DNA of 8,202 nucleotides, taken from positions 1 to 8,202 of the forward strand of contig JAHHRI010000049.1 of NCBI GenBank assembly GCA_020025875.1. Direction: 5' to 3'. Below, in pieces: positions 1 through 5,503 of this stretch (position 1 is its first letter; each line of letters opens with the position of its first letter). The notes below the pieces were generated by a model. The model did no database searches, was not told the DNA's origin, and saw nothing but the letters and a program-made list of their open reading frames with translations. The position numbers were made by a program, and so were the translations under genes. Source of the stretch: Alphaproteobacteria bacterium. Its GTDB lineage: Bacteria > Pseudomonadota > Alphaproteobacteria > RF32 > CAG-239.

Positions 1-75
1 CCCGCCTTGGCAGCAAGCGCAATCTTCTGATATTCCGTTTCCTCCGTTTTTCTTACCCTTACCCCCCTTACTCAT
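1..75 (-). CDS. possible 5' end of an unidentified ORF running off the left edge
   Basis: An ATG at 75-73 on the minus strand opens a frame that stays open to the edge (25 codons: MSKGGKGKKNGGN, then a Cys-rich stretch). This reading is glycine-rich and does not look like a typical protein. The neighbouring frame reads far more naturally (KTEETEYQKIALAAKA) but has no start codon after its upstream TGA. Removing one G from the six-G run (plus-strand C run, 62-67) would join the ATG to that frame. I see no good Shine-Dalgarno before the ATG; a GTG at 87-85 is an alternative start. The gene lies after the ptsN terminator, so it would need its own promoter, and I find no convincing one in 76-175, only two short inverted repeats (97-110 and 141-155). 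I do not recognise the product. It may be a real gene with a sequencing or true frameshift, or not coding at all. Confidence 0.25.
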   Translation of the reverse strand, partial: MSKGGKGKKNGGNGISEDCACCQGG

Positions 76-175
76 GAGATGTTTCACTCTTGGGCAGAAG
101 CCAAAGCTTCGGCTGATCGTTTTGTTATCGCTTTAACTTTCGGCAAGTGCTGCCGACATCAGGGGCAGGTGATAC

Positions 176-207
176 AAAAAAAGAGCCCCCTAACAGAGAG
201 CTCTTTT
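176..207 (-). terminator. Rho-independent terminator of the hpf-ptsN unit
   Basis: Read on the minus strand, AAAAGAGC pairs with GCTCTTTT. The stem continues inward through TCTC against GGGG (two G-T wobbles), giving 12 pairs around the loop TGTTA, and it ends in seven consecutive T (plus-strand A run 176-182). It lies 40 nt beyond the ptsN stop codon, where the terminator of that transcription unit is expected. On the plus strand the same hairpin is followed by only four T, so it may act weakly in the other direction. Confidence 0.87.
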
Positions 208-246
208 GGTTGTGTCATTTCCATTTAGAAAAGATACGGCATTTAG

Positions 247-693
247 TCAGTCGCTTATCAACAGCTGATATATATCGTTACAGCTTTTGGCTTCGCGGAT
301 TTTGTCACAGCGTTCTTTGTCTTTGATGATTTTAGAAATCTGTGCCAGTGCGCTCAAATGATCGGCTCCGCTGTTTTCCGGAGAAACCAATATGAAGAAT
401 AAGTCGACCGGCTGGTTATCGTCGGCTTCAAAGTCAATCCCCTTGTTTAATTTGGCAAATATGGCTTTCAAACGCTTCAAGCCGGGAACTCTGCCATGGG
501 GGAGAGCCGTGCCGCCACCGAAACCTGTCGATCCCAAGTGTTCTCTTTCCGCAATAATGTCAAACATTGCACGCCCGTCCACCCCAATATTTTCGGCAAG
601 TTTGTTGCTTATATCCTGCAAAAATTGCCTTTTGGATACGCCACCGTCGAGAATGATAACATCACTGTTGGTCAGAATATCGGAAATTTTCAT
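247..693 (-). CDS. ptsN: nitrogen-PTS phosphocarrier EIIA-Ntr (PtsN)
   Basis: This is a cytoplasmic phospho-acceptor of the nitrogen phosphotransferase system. It takes phosphate from NPr on a histidine and, as known for the family, acts as a regulator (potassium uptake, stress, cell-envelope responses) rather than in sugar transport. The 148-residue protein is a single PTS EIIA type-2 domain of normal length. The family motif is clear at residues 50-68: REHLGSTGFGGGTALPHGR, with the phosphorylated histidine at His66. The C-terminal part (residues 90-140) keeps the usual FILVSPENSGADHLSALAQIS pattern. The ATG at 693 has AGGTG 4 nt upstream. The gene starts 14 nt after the hpf stop, so the two are surely co-transcribed, and the terminator at 176-207 follows. 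In enteric bacteria rapZ and npr come next, but they are not here. Identification is secure; the regulated targets in this organism cannot be read from the sequence. Confidence 0.96.
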   Translation of the reverse strand: MKISDILTNSDVIILDGGVSKRQFLQDISNKLAENIGVDGRAMFDIIAEREHLGSTGFGGGTALPHGRVPGLKRLKAIFAKLNKGIDFEADDNQPVDLFFILVSPENSGADHLSALAQISKIIKDKERCDKIREAKSCNDIYQLLISD

Positions 694-707
694 TTTACAC
701 CTAATGT

Positions 708-1274
708 TTAGTTATCGGCTTTCGGTTCAACCCAACCGATGTTGCCGTCTTTGCGGCGATAAACCATGCTGATATGATTGTTAGCGGCGTTTCTGAACAT
801 AAGCGCGCATTCGTTGGCCAAATCCATATACATAACAGCTTCGCTAACGGTACATACGGGAATGTTGGCGCCGGTTTCCGCAATCGTCAGCGGGGCGTTA
901 ACGTCAATGTTCATTTCGTTTTCGGTTTCAATAATCGGGAAAACCGCTTCGGAAGCCAGCTCTGCCAGACCAATTTTGCTCTTGTGGTCTTTCAGACGGT
1001 TTTTGTGCTTGCTCAGGCGAACGGCAATGTGGCTGTTGGCATTGTCAAAGGCCGTGTAAGGGTCGCCGGCGGTTCCGGTACCTTTCAATACAATGTTTTT
1101 TGCAGGATGAACGGTAACTTCTGCTGAAAATTCATCACCTTCTTTGGAAAAAGCAACATTGCAACCGATCGGATCACTGAAATATTTAGTTACTGAATTC
1201 AGAACGTTTTCTTCAATATGAGAACGCAATCTGTCCCCGATATCTACTTGTTTACCTGTGAGTGTGATTTTCAT
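708..1274 (-). CDS. hpf: ribosome hibernation-promoting factor, long form
   Basis: This factor binds the 30S decoding centre in stationary phase or stress and, in the long form, dimerises ribosomes into inactive 100S particles (known for the family). The product has 188 residues. Residues 1-100 form the S30AE/RaiA domain, beginning MKITLTGKQVDIGDRLRSHI. A variable linker follows, then the C-terminal dimerisation domain (about 135-185) ending in the characteristic MVYRRKDGNIGWVEP. That second domain separates it from the short enteric Hpf of about 95 residues. I chose the ATG at 1274 because AAGGA lies 6 nt upstream; an upstream in-frame TTG at 1289 would put this Shine-Dalgarno inside the gene. 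A sigma-70-like promoter at 1322-1349 gives a leader of about 40 nt. ptsN follows after 14 nt. rpoN, which usually precedes hpf in this cluster, is absent. Confidence 0.95.
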   Translation of the reverse strand: MKITLTGKQVDIGDRLRSHIEENVLNSVTKYFSDPIGCNVAFSKEGDEFSAEVTVHPAKNIVLKGTGTAGDPYTAFDNANSHIAVRLSKHKNRLKDHKSKIGLAELASEAVFPIIETENEMNIDVNAPLTIAETGANIPVCTVSEAVMYMDLANECALMFRNAANNHISMVYRRKDGNIGWVEPKADN

Positions 1275-1321
1275 AATTTTTCCTTGCAAAATATAATTGA
1301 TAAATTGAATTTTGAAATTTC

Positions 1322-1349
1322 ATTTTAGCATATAAAACGAAGATTTCAA
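1322..1349 (-). promoter_or_regulatory. sigma-70-like promoter for hpf-ptsN
   Basis: On the minus strand TTGAAA (1349-1344) is followed after 16 nt by TAAAAT (1327-1322), with a TG one base upstream of the -10 box (extended -10). The implied start near 1315 gives a leader of about 40 nt before the hpf ATG. The surrounding sequence is very AT-rich, which raises the chance of accidental matches, but both hexamers and the spacing are good. Confidence 0.6.
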
Positions 1350-1366
1350 CTACAGTTTTGGAATAA

Positions 1367-1432
1367 TTAACTTAAAAAAACGTTAAAACAGAATTGAAAA
1401 ACACACTCTTTGCAGAAGAATTCTTTAGCCAA
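1367..1432 (-). other. tiny ORF with a strong Shine-Dalgarno in the lptB-hpf gap
   Basis: The gap 1275-1483 has no recognisable gene. On the minus strand a perfect AGGAGG (1445-1440) stands 7 nt before a TTG (1432) that opens a 21-codon ORF (MAKEFFCKECVFQFC at its start) ending at TAA 1369-1367. A second tiny frame, GTG at 1487 overlapping the lptB stop and ending at 1425, encodes 20 residues, nine of them Arg or Lys, and contains the AGGAGG. This could be a coupled pair of small peptides, debris of the rpoN gene usually found here, or chance in a 3' untranslated region. The only support for translation is the ribosome-binding site. Confidence 0.17.
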
Positions 1433-1483
1433 GAATGCGCCTCCTGAAGAAAGCGTTTCGCTTGCGCTTGATGGACCTCCGTA

Positions 1484-2224
1484 TCACATCGAAAAATTAT
1501 CGCCAAGATAAACTTTTCGAACTTCTTCGTTGTTCACAATTTCTTCCGGCGTGCCCTCCATCAGCACCGTTCCGCCGTGGAGAATGTAGGCACGGTCGGT
1601 AATGTCCAAAGTTTCGCGCACGTTATGATCGGTAATCAGAACACCCAAGCCGCGGTGCTTTAGCTGCGAGACAAGCGCTCTTATTTCTCCGACGGCAATC
1701 GGGTCAATACCTGCCAGCGGTTCATCGAGCAAAATAAAATGAGGTTGACTGGCCAACGCACGAGCAATTTCCAAACGTCTTCTTTCTCCGCCGGAAAGAG
1801 CCATGGCCGGAGATTTTCGCAAATGAGCAATGGAAAATTCCGAAAGCAGTTCTTCCAACATATTTTCCCGTTTGTCCTCATCTTCAATCACAATTTCGAG
1901 AATGGCTTTGATGTTGTCCTCAACGCTTAATGTCCGAAAAATAGATGCTTCTTGCGGCAGATAGCCGATACCCATCCTTGCGCGTCTGTACATCGGCATA
2001 TTGGTAATGTCTTGCCCATCGATATGAACATCGCCGTAATCGGGAGTGATCAGTCCGGTAACACAGTAGAAACAAGTGGTTTTGCCGGCACCGTTTGGCC
2101 CTAACAGGCCAACCGCTTCACCGCGGCGCACGTTTAAGGAAACATTGCGCAATACCGGTCGGTTTTTGTATTTTTTGCCGATATTGAAAATTTCCAGTGT
2201 GGAACTGCCGTTTTTATCAAACAT
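1484..2224 (-). CDS. lptB: lipopolysaccharide export ABC transporter ATPase LptB
   Basis: This is the cytoplasmic ATPase of the LptB2FGC machine, which extracts lipopolysaccharide from the inner membrane and pushes it along the LptA bridge to the outer membrane. The 246-residue protein has every ABC motif: Walker A GPNGAGKT (42-49), Q-loop Gln91, signature LSGGE (143-147), Walker B FILLDE (163-168) and switch His200. The stretch LSGGERRRLEIARAL followed by LLDEPLAGIDPIAVGEI is typical of LptB rather than amino-acid-uptake ATPases, and the length matches the family. The ATG at 2224 follows lptA by 23 nt, with only a weak GAG-type Shine-Dalgarno. Its position right after lptC and lptA confirms the assignment. 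The partner permeases LptF and LptG are not in the window, which is usual since they lie elsewhere in most genomes. Confidence 0.97.
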   Translation of the reverse strand: MFDKNGSSTLEIFNIGKKYKNRPVLRNVSLNVRRGEAVGLLGPNGAGKTTCFYCVTGLITPDYGDVHIDGQDITNMPMYRRARMGIGYLPQEASIFRTLSVEDNIKAILEIVIEDEDKRENMLEELLSEFSIAHLRKSPAMALSGGERRRLEIARALASQPHFILLDEPLAGIDPIAVGEIRALVSQLKHRGLGVLITDHNVRETLDITDRAYILHGGTVLMEGTPEEIVNNEEVRKVYLGDNFSM

Positions 2225-2247
2225 ATTTTTCTCGCTTTTTAGATTGG

Positions 2248-3012
2248 TTATTCTTCTTCATACCATACGCCCGAAACTTGCGCTTGTCCCGACAACACCT
2301 TGCTGACACCGGTGTTTAAGTCGGTTTCGGCTTTGTCGCCTTTTAAAATATTGCCGTTTTGGTCGATGACGACATTTTCGTACAAATAAACTTTTCCTTT
2401 GTCCGGATAGTAAATACCCGATTTTGCCGTTACCGTACCGTCTTTGGTAACAATTTTCAGGTTTTGCGGAATTTCAACCCGTTGCAATACCGGATTGGCT
2501 TCCGCATCCTGTTTGAAATAAGTTTCCATAACATCGGAATAGATTTTGTTTTTGCCGTTGTCGGCAACAACGTTTTCTTTGGCAACCGCCTTGTTTCTGC
2601 TTGGGTAGTAGGTGATATTTCCGGTGGCGGAAACCGTTGCTTTGTCATTTTTGATCAGCGCCGGTCTGCCTTTAATAATCATATAGTCGTCTTTAAGATG
2701 ATATTCCATTCGCTCGCCGAACGCGTCAGCCTTTTTCAGGTGCAGGCTTACGTTTTGTTCTGCCGTAATGTCGGTGATGTCGTTTTTCTTCATCTCGCCG
2801 CGGTTGTCGCCGCTTTGGGTAAAATAGACCGTCAGCTTTTCACCTTTGACCGTCATTCCTTCTTTCACCGCAACGGCGTTGCCGATGGCTATCGCTTTCT
2901 TTTGATCTTGATAGACTTCCACCTTTTTTTCCGCCGTGATAGTAATGTCGTGGGCGGCAACGGGGAAAAAGCGAAACACACCCAGCAATGTCATCAGCCA
3001 GAATTTTCTCAT
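2248..3012 (-). CDS. lptA: periplasmic lipopolysaccharide-binding bridge protein LptA
   Basis: LptA polymerises its OstA-type beta-jellyroll into a bridge across the periplasm that carries lipopolysaccharide from LptC to LptD. The 254-residue precursor begins with a signal peptide (MRKFWLMTLLGVFRFFPVAA, residues 1-20) with likely cleavage after the V-A-A motif. After it come repeated strand units, for example AIAIGNAVAVKEGMTVKGEK near 40-60, KAVAKENVVAD near 150 and GKVYLYENVVIDQNGNILKG near 205-225, typical of OstA/LptA. It is longer than E. coli LptA (185 residues), so it may carry more beta-strand units per subunit; this is inference. The ATG at 3012 overlaps the lptC stop as ATGA and has GAGG just upstream, so translation is probably coupled to lptC. 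lptB follows after 23 nt. Family is clear from the repeats, signal peptide and neighbours, although sequence conservation in LptA is low. Confidence 0.93.
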   Translation of the reverse strand: MRKFWLMTLLGVFRFFPVAAHDITITAEKKVEVYQDQKKAIAIGNAVAVKEGMTVKGEKLTVYFTQSGDNRGEMKKNDITDITAEQNVSLHLKKADAFGERMEYHLKDDYMIIKGRPALIKNDKATVSATGNITYYPSRNKAVAKENVVADNGKNKIYSDVMETYFKQDAEANPVLQRVEIPQNLKIVTKDGTVTAKSGIYYPDKGKVYLYENVVIDQNGNILKGDKAETDLNTGVSKVLSGQAQVSGVWYEEE

Positions 3013-3689
3013 TTTTCCTCTTTCTTAAAATTTTCTTGATGAATAACAATTTTTGTTTTGCCGGTAAATACGATCACTTTTCGATCTTTGAAATATTCAA
3101 ACCCCTCGGCGTGCAAAGTGCCAAAATAACCTTCGGAAGAAACATCTGTCAGGCTATAGACTTTGGCGGTGGCATTGTCATAGAACATCGTTTGGGTGGT
3201 GGCGGTCATGCCGTCGCTGTAAACCATTTTAACGCCGTTGTCCAGCCACAGCAGCTTTTTGTTCTGGTCATAAAAACCAACTGGCGATTTGATGCTGACC
3301 CACCGATTGTCGGAAGACGGCAACAGCCCTTCCGGACGAATCAGCTTAACCAATTTTGAACCCGCCTCGGTTTCGTCAATCGTCTCGGCGGTAAAGTTGT
3401 TAACACGGTTGGCGTCGTCGGTAATGTAAAAAACAGTGTTTTCCATATGCAGCTTTTCCAGCTCGCCGGCTTTGGGCTTGGTGATGTTTAGCTGAAATTC
3501 GCCGCTTCGCTCCTGTAGCCCCGGCAAAACAATCAGCAAGCCGATCAACGCGGCAGCCACTGCCGGCAGCAACAGCTTAATCAGGCGCACGGTGCGTGTG
3601 CGTCGTGCCACGGTCATGTCTTTTTCCTGCCCCTTTTTTTTCAAGCTGTCTTCGGCAAAGAAAATATCTAATTTTTTAAAATCGAACAA
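3009..3689 (-). CDS. lptC: lipopolysaccharide export protein LptC
   Basis: LptC is a bitopic inner-membrane protein that receives lipopolysaccharide from LptB2FG and hands it to LptA. In the 226-residue form a basic segment ARRTRTVRLIK precedes one membrane helix (about 36-58, LLLPAVAAALIGLLIVLPGL). The periplasmic part is an LptC/OstA-like beta-jellyroll with repeats such as WLDNGVKMVYSDGMTATTQT. The start is uncertain. TTG at 3689 (given here) lies directly after an in-frame TAA, has AAGG 8 nt upstream and leaves a tight 25-nt gap to kdsD. ATG at 3617 has AGGA 7 nt upstream and gives a classical 202-residue LptC with only a short cytoplasmic tail. The extra 24 residues are charged and unremarkable. 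The gene ends in a 4-nt ATGA overlap with lptA. kdsC, which sits between kdsD and lptC in E. coli, is absent. Confidence 0.92.
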   Translation of the reverse strand: MFDFKKLDIFFAEDSLKKKGQEKDMTVARRTRTVRLIKLLLPAVAAALIGLLIVLPGLQERSGEFQLNITKPKAGELEKLHMENTVFYITDDANRVNNFTAETIDETEAGSKLVKLIRPEGLLPSSDNRWVSIKSPVGFYDQNKKLLWLDNGVKMVYSDGMTATTQTMFYDNATAKVYSLTDVSSEGYFGTLHAEGFEYFKDRKVIVFTGKTKIVIHQENFKKEEK

Positions 3690-3714
3690 TTAGGCTACCT
3701 TGTTGTTTGGGAAA

Positions 3715-4713
3715 TCATTGTTGAGCGTTTTTTTCTTTTACCGTAAACCCTGCGCGCAGGCAGTCGTGCATATGGATAATGCCGATGGGCTTTTTATTGT
3801 CGGTGACAAATAATTGCGTAATTCCGTTTCCCGTTGTGTTCATAATATTGACCACTTCGGCAACTAAAGTATCGGGAGAGGTTGTTTTGGGATTGTGCGT
3901 CATGATGTCCTCTGCCGTTTTTTCAAACAGATCATCGTCCATCAGGCTGGACATTGAACGCCGCAAATCTCCGTCGGTGATCATACCGCAGAGTTCGCCG
4001 TTTTCGTTGACAATGCCGACGCAGCCGAGCATTTTTGAAGATATCGTCAGGATAATCTGGCGGAAGGTTGCGTGTTCGTTTAAAATCGGCAGTTCGTCTC
4101 CCGTCCGCATGAGATCGGAAACTTTTTGCAAAACAGCGCCGAGTTTGCCCCCCGGATGCCGTTGCTTGTAGTTGCTTTTGGAAAAGCCTTTGCGTTCCAT
4201 CAGCGCCACCGCCAAAATATCGCCCAGCACCAATGTGGCGGTGGTGGAAGAGGTGGGTGCCAGACCGAGCGGACAGGCTTCTTGTGCGTCGGGCAATCTC
4301 AATATAATGTCGCCGGCTTTGCCGAGAGTGCTGTCGGGATTTTTGGTCATTGAAACAAGCGGAATACCGTATCTTTTGCAATAAATGACAATATCCGACA
4401 GCTCTTTAGATTCCCCGCCGTTGGAAATGGCAAGCACCATATCTTCGTTGGTGAGCATTCCGAGATCCCCGTGGCTTGCTTCTGCCGGATGGACGAAAAA
4501 CGAGGGGGTGCCGGTGGACGCCAATGTTGCCGCTATTTTTTTGCCGATATGACCGGATTTTCCCATGCCGGTGACAATGACGCGCCCTTTAATGTCTTGC
4601 ATCATGTCGAGCGCTTTGGTCAGGTTATCGTCAAATTCGCTTTCCATGATGTGCAGGGCGTCTATTTCCTTATCAATGGTTCGGCGCGCAGATTCTATAT
4701 CTCTGTTTGACAT
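3715..4713 (-). CDS. kdsD: D-arabinose-5-phosphate isomerase (Kdo pathway)
   Basis: This cytoplasmic enzyme interconverts D-ribulose 5-phosphate and D-arabinose 5-phosphate, the first step towards the lipopolysaccharide inner-core sugar Kdo. The 332-residue product has the family layout: an N-terminal SIS sugar-isomerase domain (about 40-175) followed by two CBS repeats (about 200-255 and 265-325). Residues matching the E. coli active site are visible: Lys52 in GMGKSGH, Glu101 in NGGESKEL, Glu145 in DAQEACPLG and His186 in QRHPGG. I chose ATG 4713 (AAGGA 10 nt upstream) over an in-frame TTG at 4755, which would add an AT-rich, poorly conserved extension. It appears to lead the kdsD-lptC-lptA-lptB unit. 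The sequence upstream (4741-4790) is AT-rich and should hold the promoter, but I see no hexamer pair that I trust. A GutQ-type sugar-phosphate isomerase is the closest alternative; the Lpt context favours KdsD. Confidence 0.95.
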   Translation of the reverse strand: MSNRDIESARRTIDKEIDALHIMESEFDDNLTKALDMMQDIKGRVIVTGMGKSGHIGKKIAATLASTGTPSFFVHPAEASHGDLGMLTNEDMVLAISNGGESKELSDIVIYCKRYGIPLVSMTKNPDSTLGKAGDIILRLPDAQEACPLGLAPTSSTTATLVLGDILAVALMERKGFSKSNYKQRHPGGKLGAVLQKVSDLMRTGDELPILNEHATFRQIILTISSKMLGCVGIVNENGELCGMITDGDLRRSMSSLMDDDLFEKTAEDIMTHNPKTTSPDTLVAEVVNIMNTTGNGITQLFVTDNKKPIGIIHMHDCLRAGFTVKEKNAQQ

Positions 4714-4810
4714 TATCGTATAGTCCTTAAAAAAAAGAGCATTAAAATATAGCAAAGAATATTATTATTTGATTCGTAAAGCAAGCATTTTTCCAAATAT
4801 CTACACCTTC

Positions 4811-4923
4811 GCGGCAAAAAACGGCAGGCGCGCGGAGTGTTTTTAAAACTTCATGCGTTGCCGCAGTCCATATCGGGGCAAAGAATATGCTTTGTTTGGG
4901 TGGTTTGCCAGCGGTTGCGGCAA
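4811..4923. repeat. structured inverted/direct repeat element upstream of the rpsL promoter
   Basis: GCGGCAA occurs at 4811-4817 and 4917-4923, with its inverse TTGCCGC at 4858-4864. TTGCCGCA (4858-4865) pairs perfectly with TGCGGCAA (4916-4923) and the pairing extends over three further positions with two wobbles. Inside that arm GGCAAA (4877-4882) can pair with TTTGCC (4904-4909), or CAAAG (4879-4883) with CTTTG (4890-4894). Either strand could fold this way. A 24-codon ORF without a ribosome-binding site (ATG 4853, stop 4927) overlaps the element. It may be a small RNA, a regulator binding region or part of a terminator; the sequence does not decide. The rest of 4714-4959 shows nothing else I can name. 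Confidence 0.4.
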
Positions 4924-4959
4924 ATGAGCGGATGAAGCCGACGTGCCTTTAAAAAACGG

Positions 4960-4988
4960 TTGACTCTCAATAAAATAAACATTAATAT
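4960..4988 (+). promoter_or_regulatory. sigma-70-like promoter of the str operon
   Basis: TTGACT (4960-4965) and TAATAT (4983-4988) are separated by exactly 17 nt of AT-rich sequence, close to the sigma-70 consensus. The expected start near 4995 gives a leader of about 125 nt before rpsL. This is the best promoter in the window and suits a highly expressed ribosomal operon. It also shows that rpsL need not depend on read-through from rpoBC, which often lies upstream in other bacteria but is not here. Confidence 0.75.
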
Positions 4989-4993
4989 GCGCT

Positions 4994-5027
4994 CAATTCC
5001 GGTTACTGGTAAGTGCCGGAAGCGTTG
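4994..5027 (+). other. 5' leader hairpin of the rpsL transcript
   Basis: TTCCGG (4997-5002) pairs with CCGGAA (5016-5021). CAA (4994-4996) can extend the stem with TTG (5025-5027) across a GCG bulge, and TTA with TAA can pair within the loop. The predicted transcription start (about 4995) falls at its base, so it would form the very 5' end of the message, where it could protect the RNA from decay or serve as a regulatory domain. I do not recognise it as a known RNA family. Confidence 0.4.
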
Positions 5028-5050
5028 AAAAATAAGAGTTTTCGCGTCGT

Positions 5051-5084
5051 GCCGGCAGATTCGTCTGCCGCAGGGCGGCTTTTT
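5051..5084 (+). terminator. candidate transcription attenuator in the rpsL leader
   Basis: CGGCAGA (5053-5059) and TCTGCCG (5064-5070) form a perfect 7-bp stem closed by the loop TTCG. Overlapping it, GCCGC (5067-5071), loop AGG and GCGGC (5075-5079) form a GC-rich stem followed directly by five T (5080-5084), an intrinsic-terminator shape. The two hairpins share 5067-5070, so they exclude one another. A third fold pairs GCCG (5051-5054) with CGGC (5076-5079) around the inner stem and also ends at the T-run. The element lies 36 nt before the rpsL ATG and after the promoter, so termination here would reduce str operon expression. It could instead be a processing site; the T-run is short. Confidence 0.5.
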
Positions 5085-5120
5085 ATGTATTGTAATTTAA
5101 TTTAAATAAGGAAATTTGTG

Positions 5121-5492
5121 ATGCCTACAATTAGTCAGTTAATTCGTAAATCACGAACACCTAAAGTGAAAAGAAACAAGGTCCCGGCCTTGAAGGCTTG
5201 TCCACAAAAGCGCGGTGTTTGCACAAGGGTTTATACGACAACCCCGAAAAAACCGAACTCCGCTTTGCGTAAAGTGGCGCGCGTTCGGCTGACAAACGGC
5301 TTTGAAGTAATCAGCTATATCCCTGGTGAAGGTCATAATCTTCAGGAACACTCAGTGGTGCTGATTAAAGGAGGCCGTGTGAAAGACTTGCCTGGTGTTC
5401 GTTATCATATTATTCGCGGTACTTTGGATACTCAGGGTATTGCTAAACGTCGTCAGCGTCGTTCTCTGTACGGCGCCAAGAAACCGAAATAG
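5121..5492 (+). CDS. rpsL: 30S ribosomal protein S12
   Basis: S12 sits at the decoding centre of the 30S subunit and controls translational accuracy. The 123-residue protein has the universal length and signature: MPTISQLIRK at the start, TTPKKPNSALRK (40-51) and GGRVKDLPGVRYH (84-96). Lys43 and Lys88, whose replacement gives streptomycin resistance in other bacteria, are both present, so a drug-sensitive S12 is expected. Asp89 is the residue thiomethylated by RimO where that enzyme exists. I chose the ATG at 5121 over the GTG one codon upstream because it gives the canonical N-terminus; AAGGA (5108-5112) lies 8 nt before it. It is first in the str operon, with a promoter at 4960-4988 and an attenuator-like leader. 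Its stop overlaps the rpsG Shine-Dalgarno. Confidence 0.99.
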   Translation: MPTISQLIRKSRTPKVKRNKVPALKACPQKRGVCTRVYTTTPKKPNSALRKVARVRLTNGFEVISYIPGEGHNLQEHSVVLIKGGRVKDLPGVRYHIIRGTLDTQGIAKRRQRRSLYGAKKPK

Positions 5493-5503
5493 GAGGGTGA
5501 GTT

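Noticed and set aside
1275..1289. Upstream TTG start for hpf (adds five residues)
   Set aside because: It would place the AAGGA Shine-Dalgarno inside the gene, and the family N-terminus begins at the ATG at 1274.
1451..1463. AAGCG / CGCTT hairpin as an lptB terminator
   Set aside because: The stem has five pairs and no T-run follows on the minus strand; it is too weak to call.
2359..3039. 226-codon plus-strand frame opposite lptA
   Set aside because: It is the antisense of a recognised lptA with signal peptide and repeats; the composition is Phe/Val/Asn-rich with no domain or ribosome-binding site.
4714..4755. Upstream TTG start for kdsD (adds 14 residues)
   Set aside because: The extension is AT-rich and unlike KdsD N-termini; ATG 4713 has AAGGA upstream and gives the normal length.
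4853..4927. 24-codon ORF in the kdsD-rpsL spacer as a gene
   Set aside because: No ribosome-binding site is present and it coincides with the inverted-repeat element; I mention it only as part of that element.
5118..5120. GTG start for rpsL one codon earlier
   Set aside because: S12 universally begins MPT; the ATG at 5121 gives this exactly.
5247..5390. Possible streptomycin-resistance changes in rpsL
   Set aside because: The key lysines at 43 and 88 and the PKKPNS and VKDLPG contexts are wild type.
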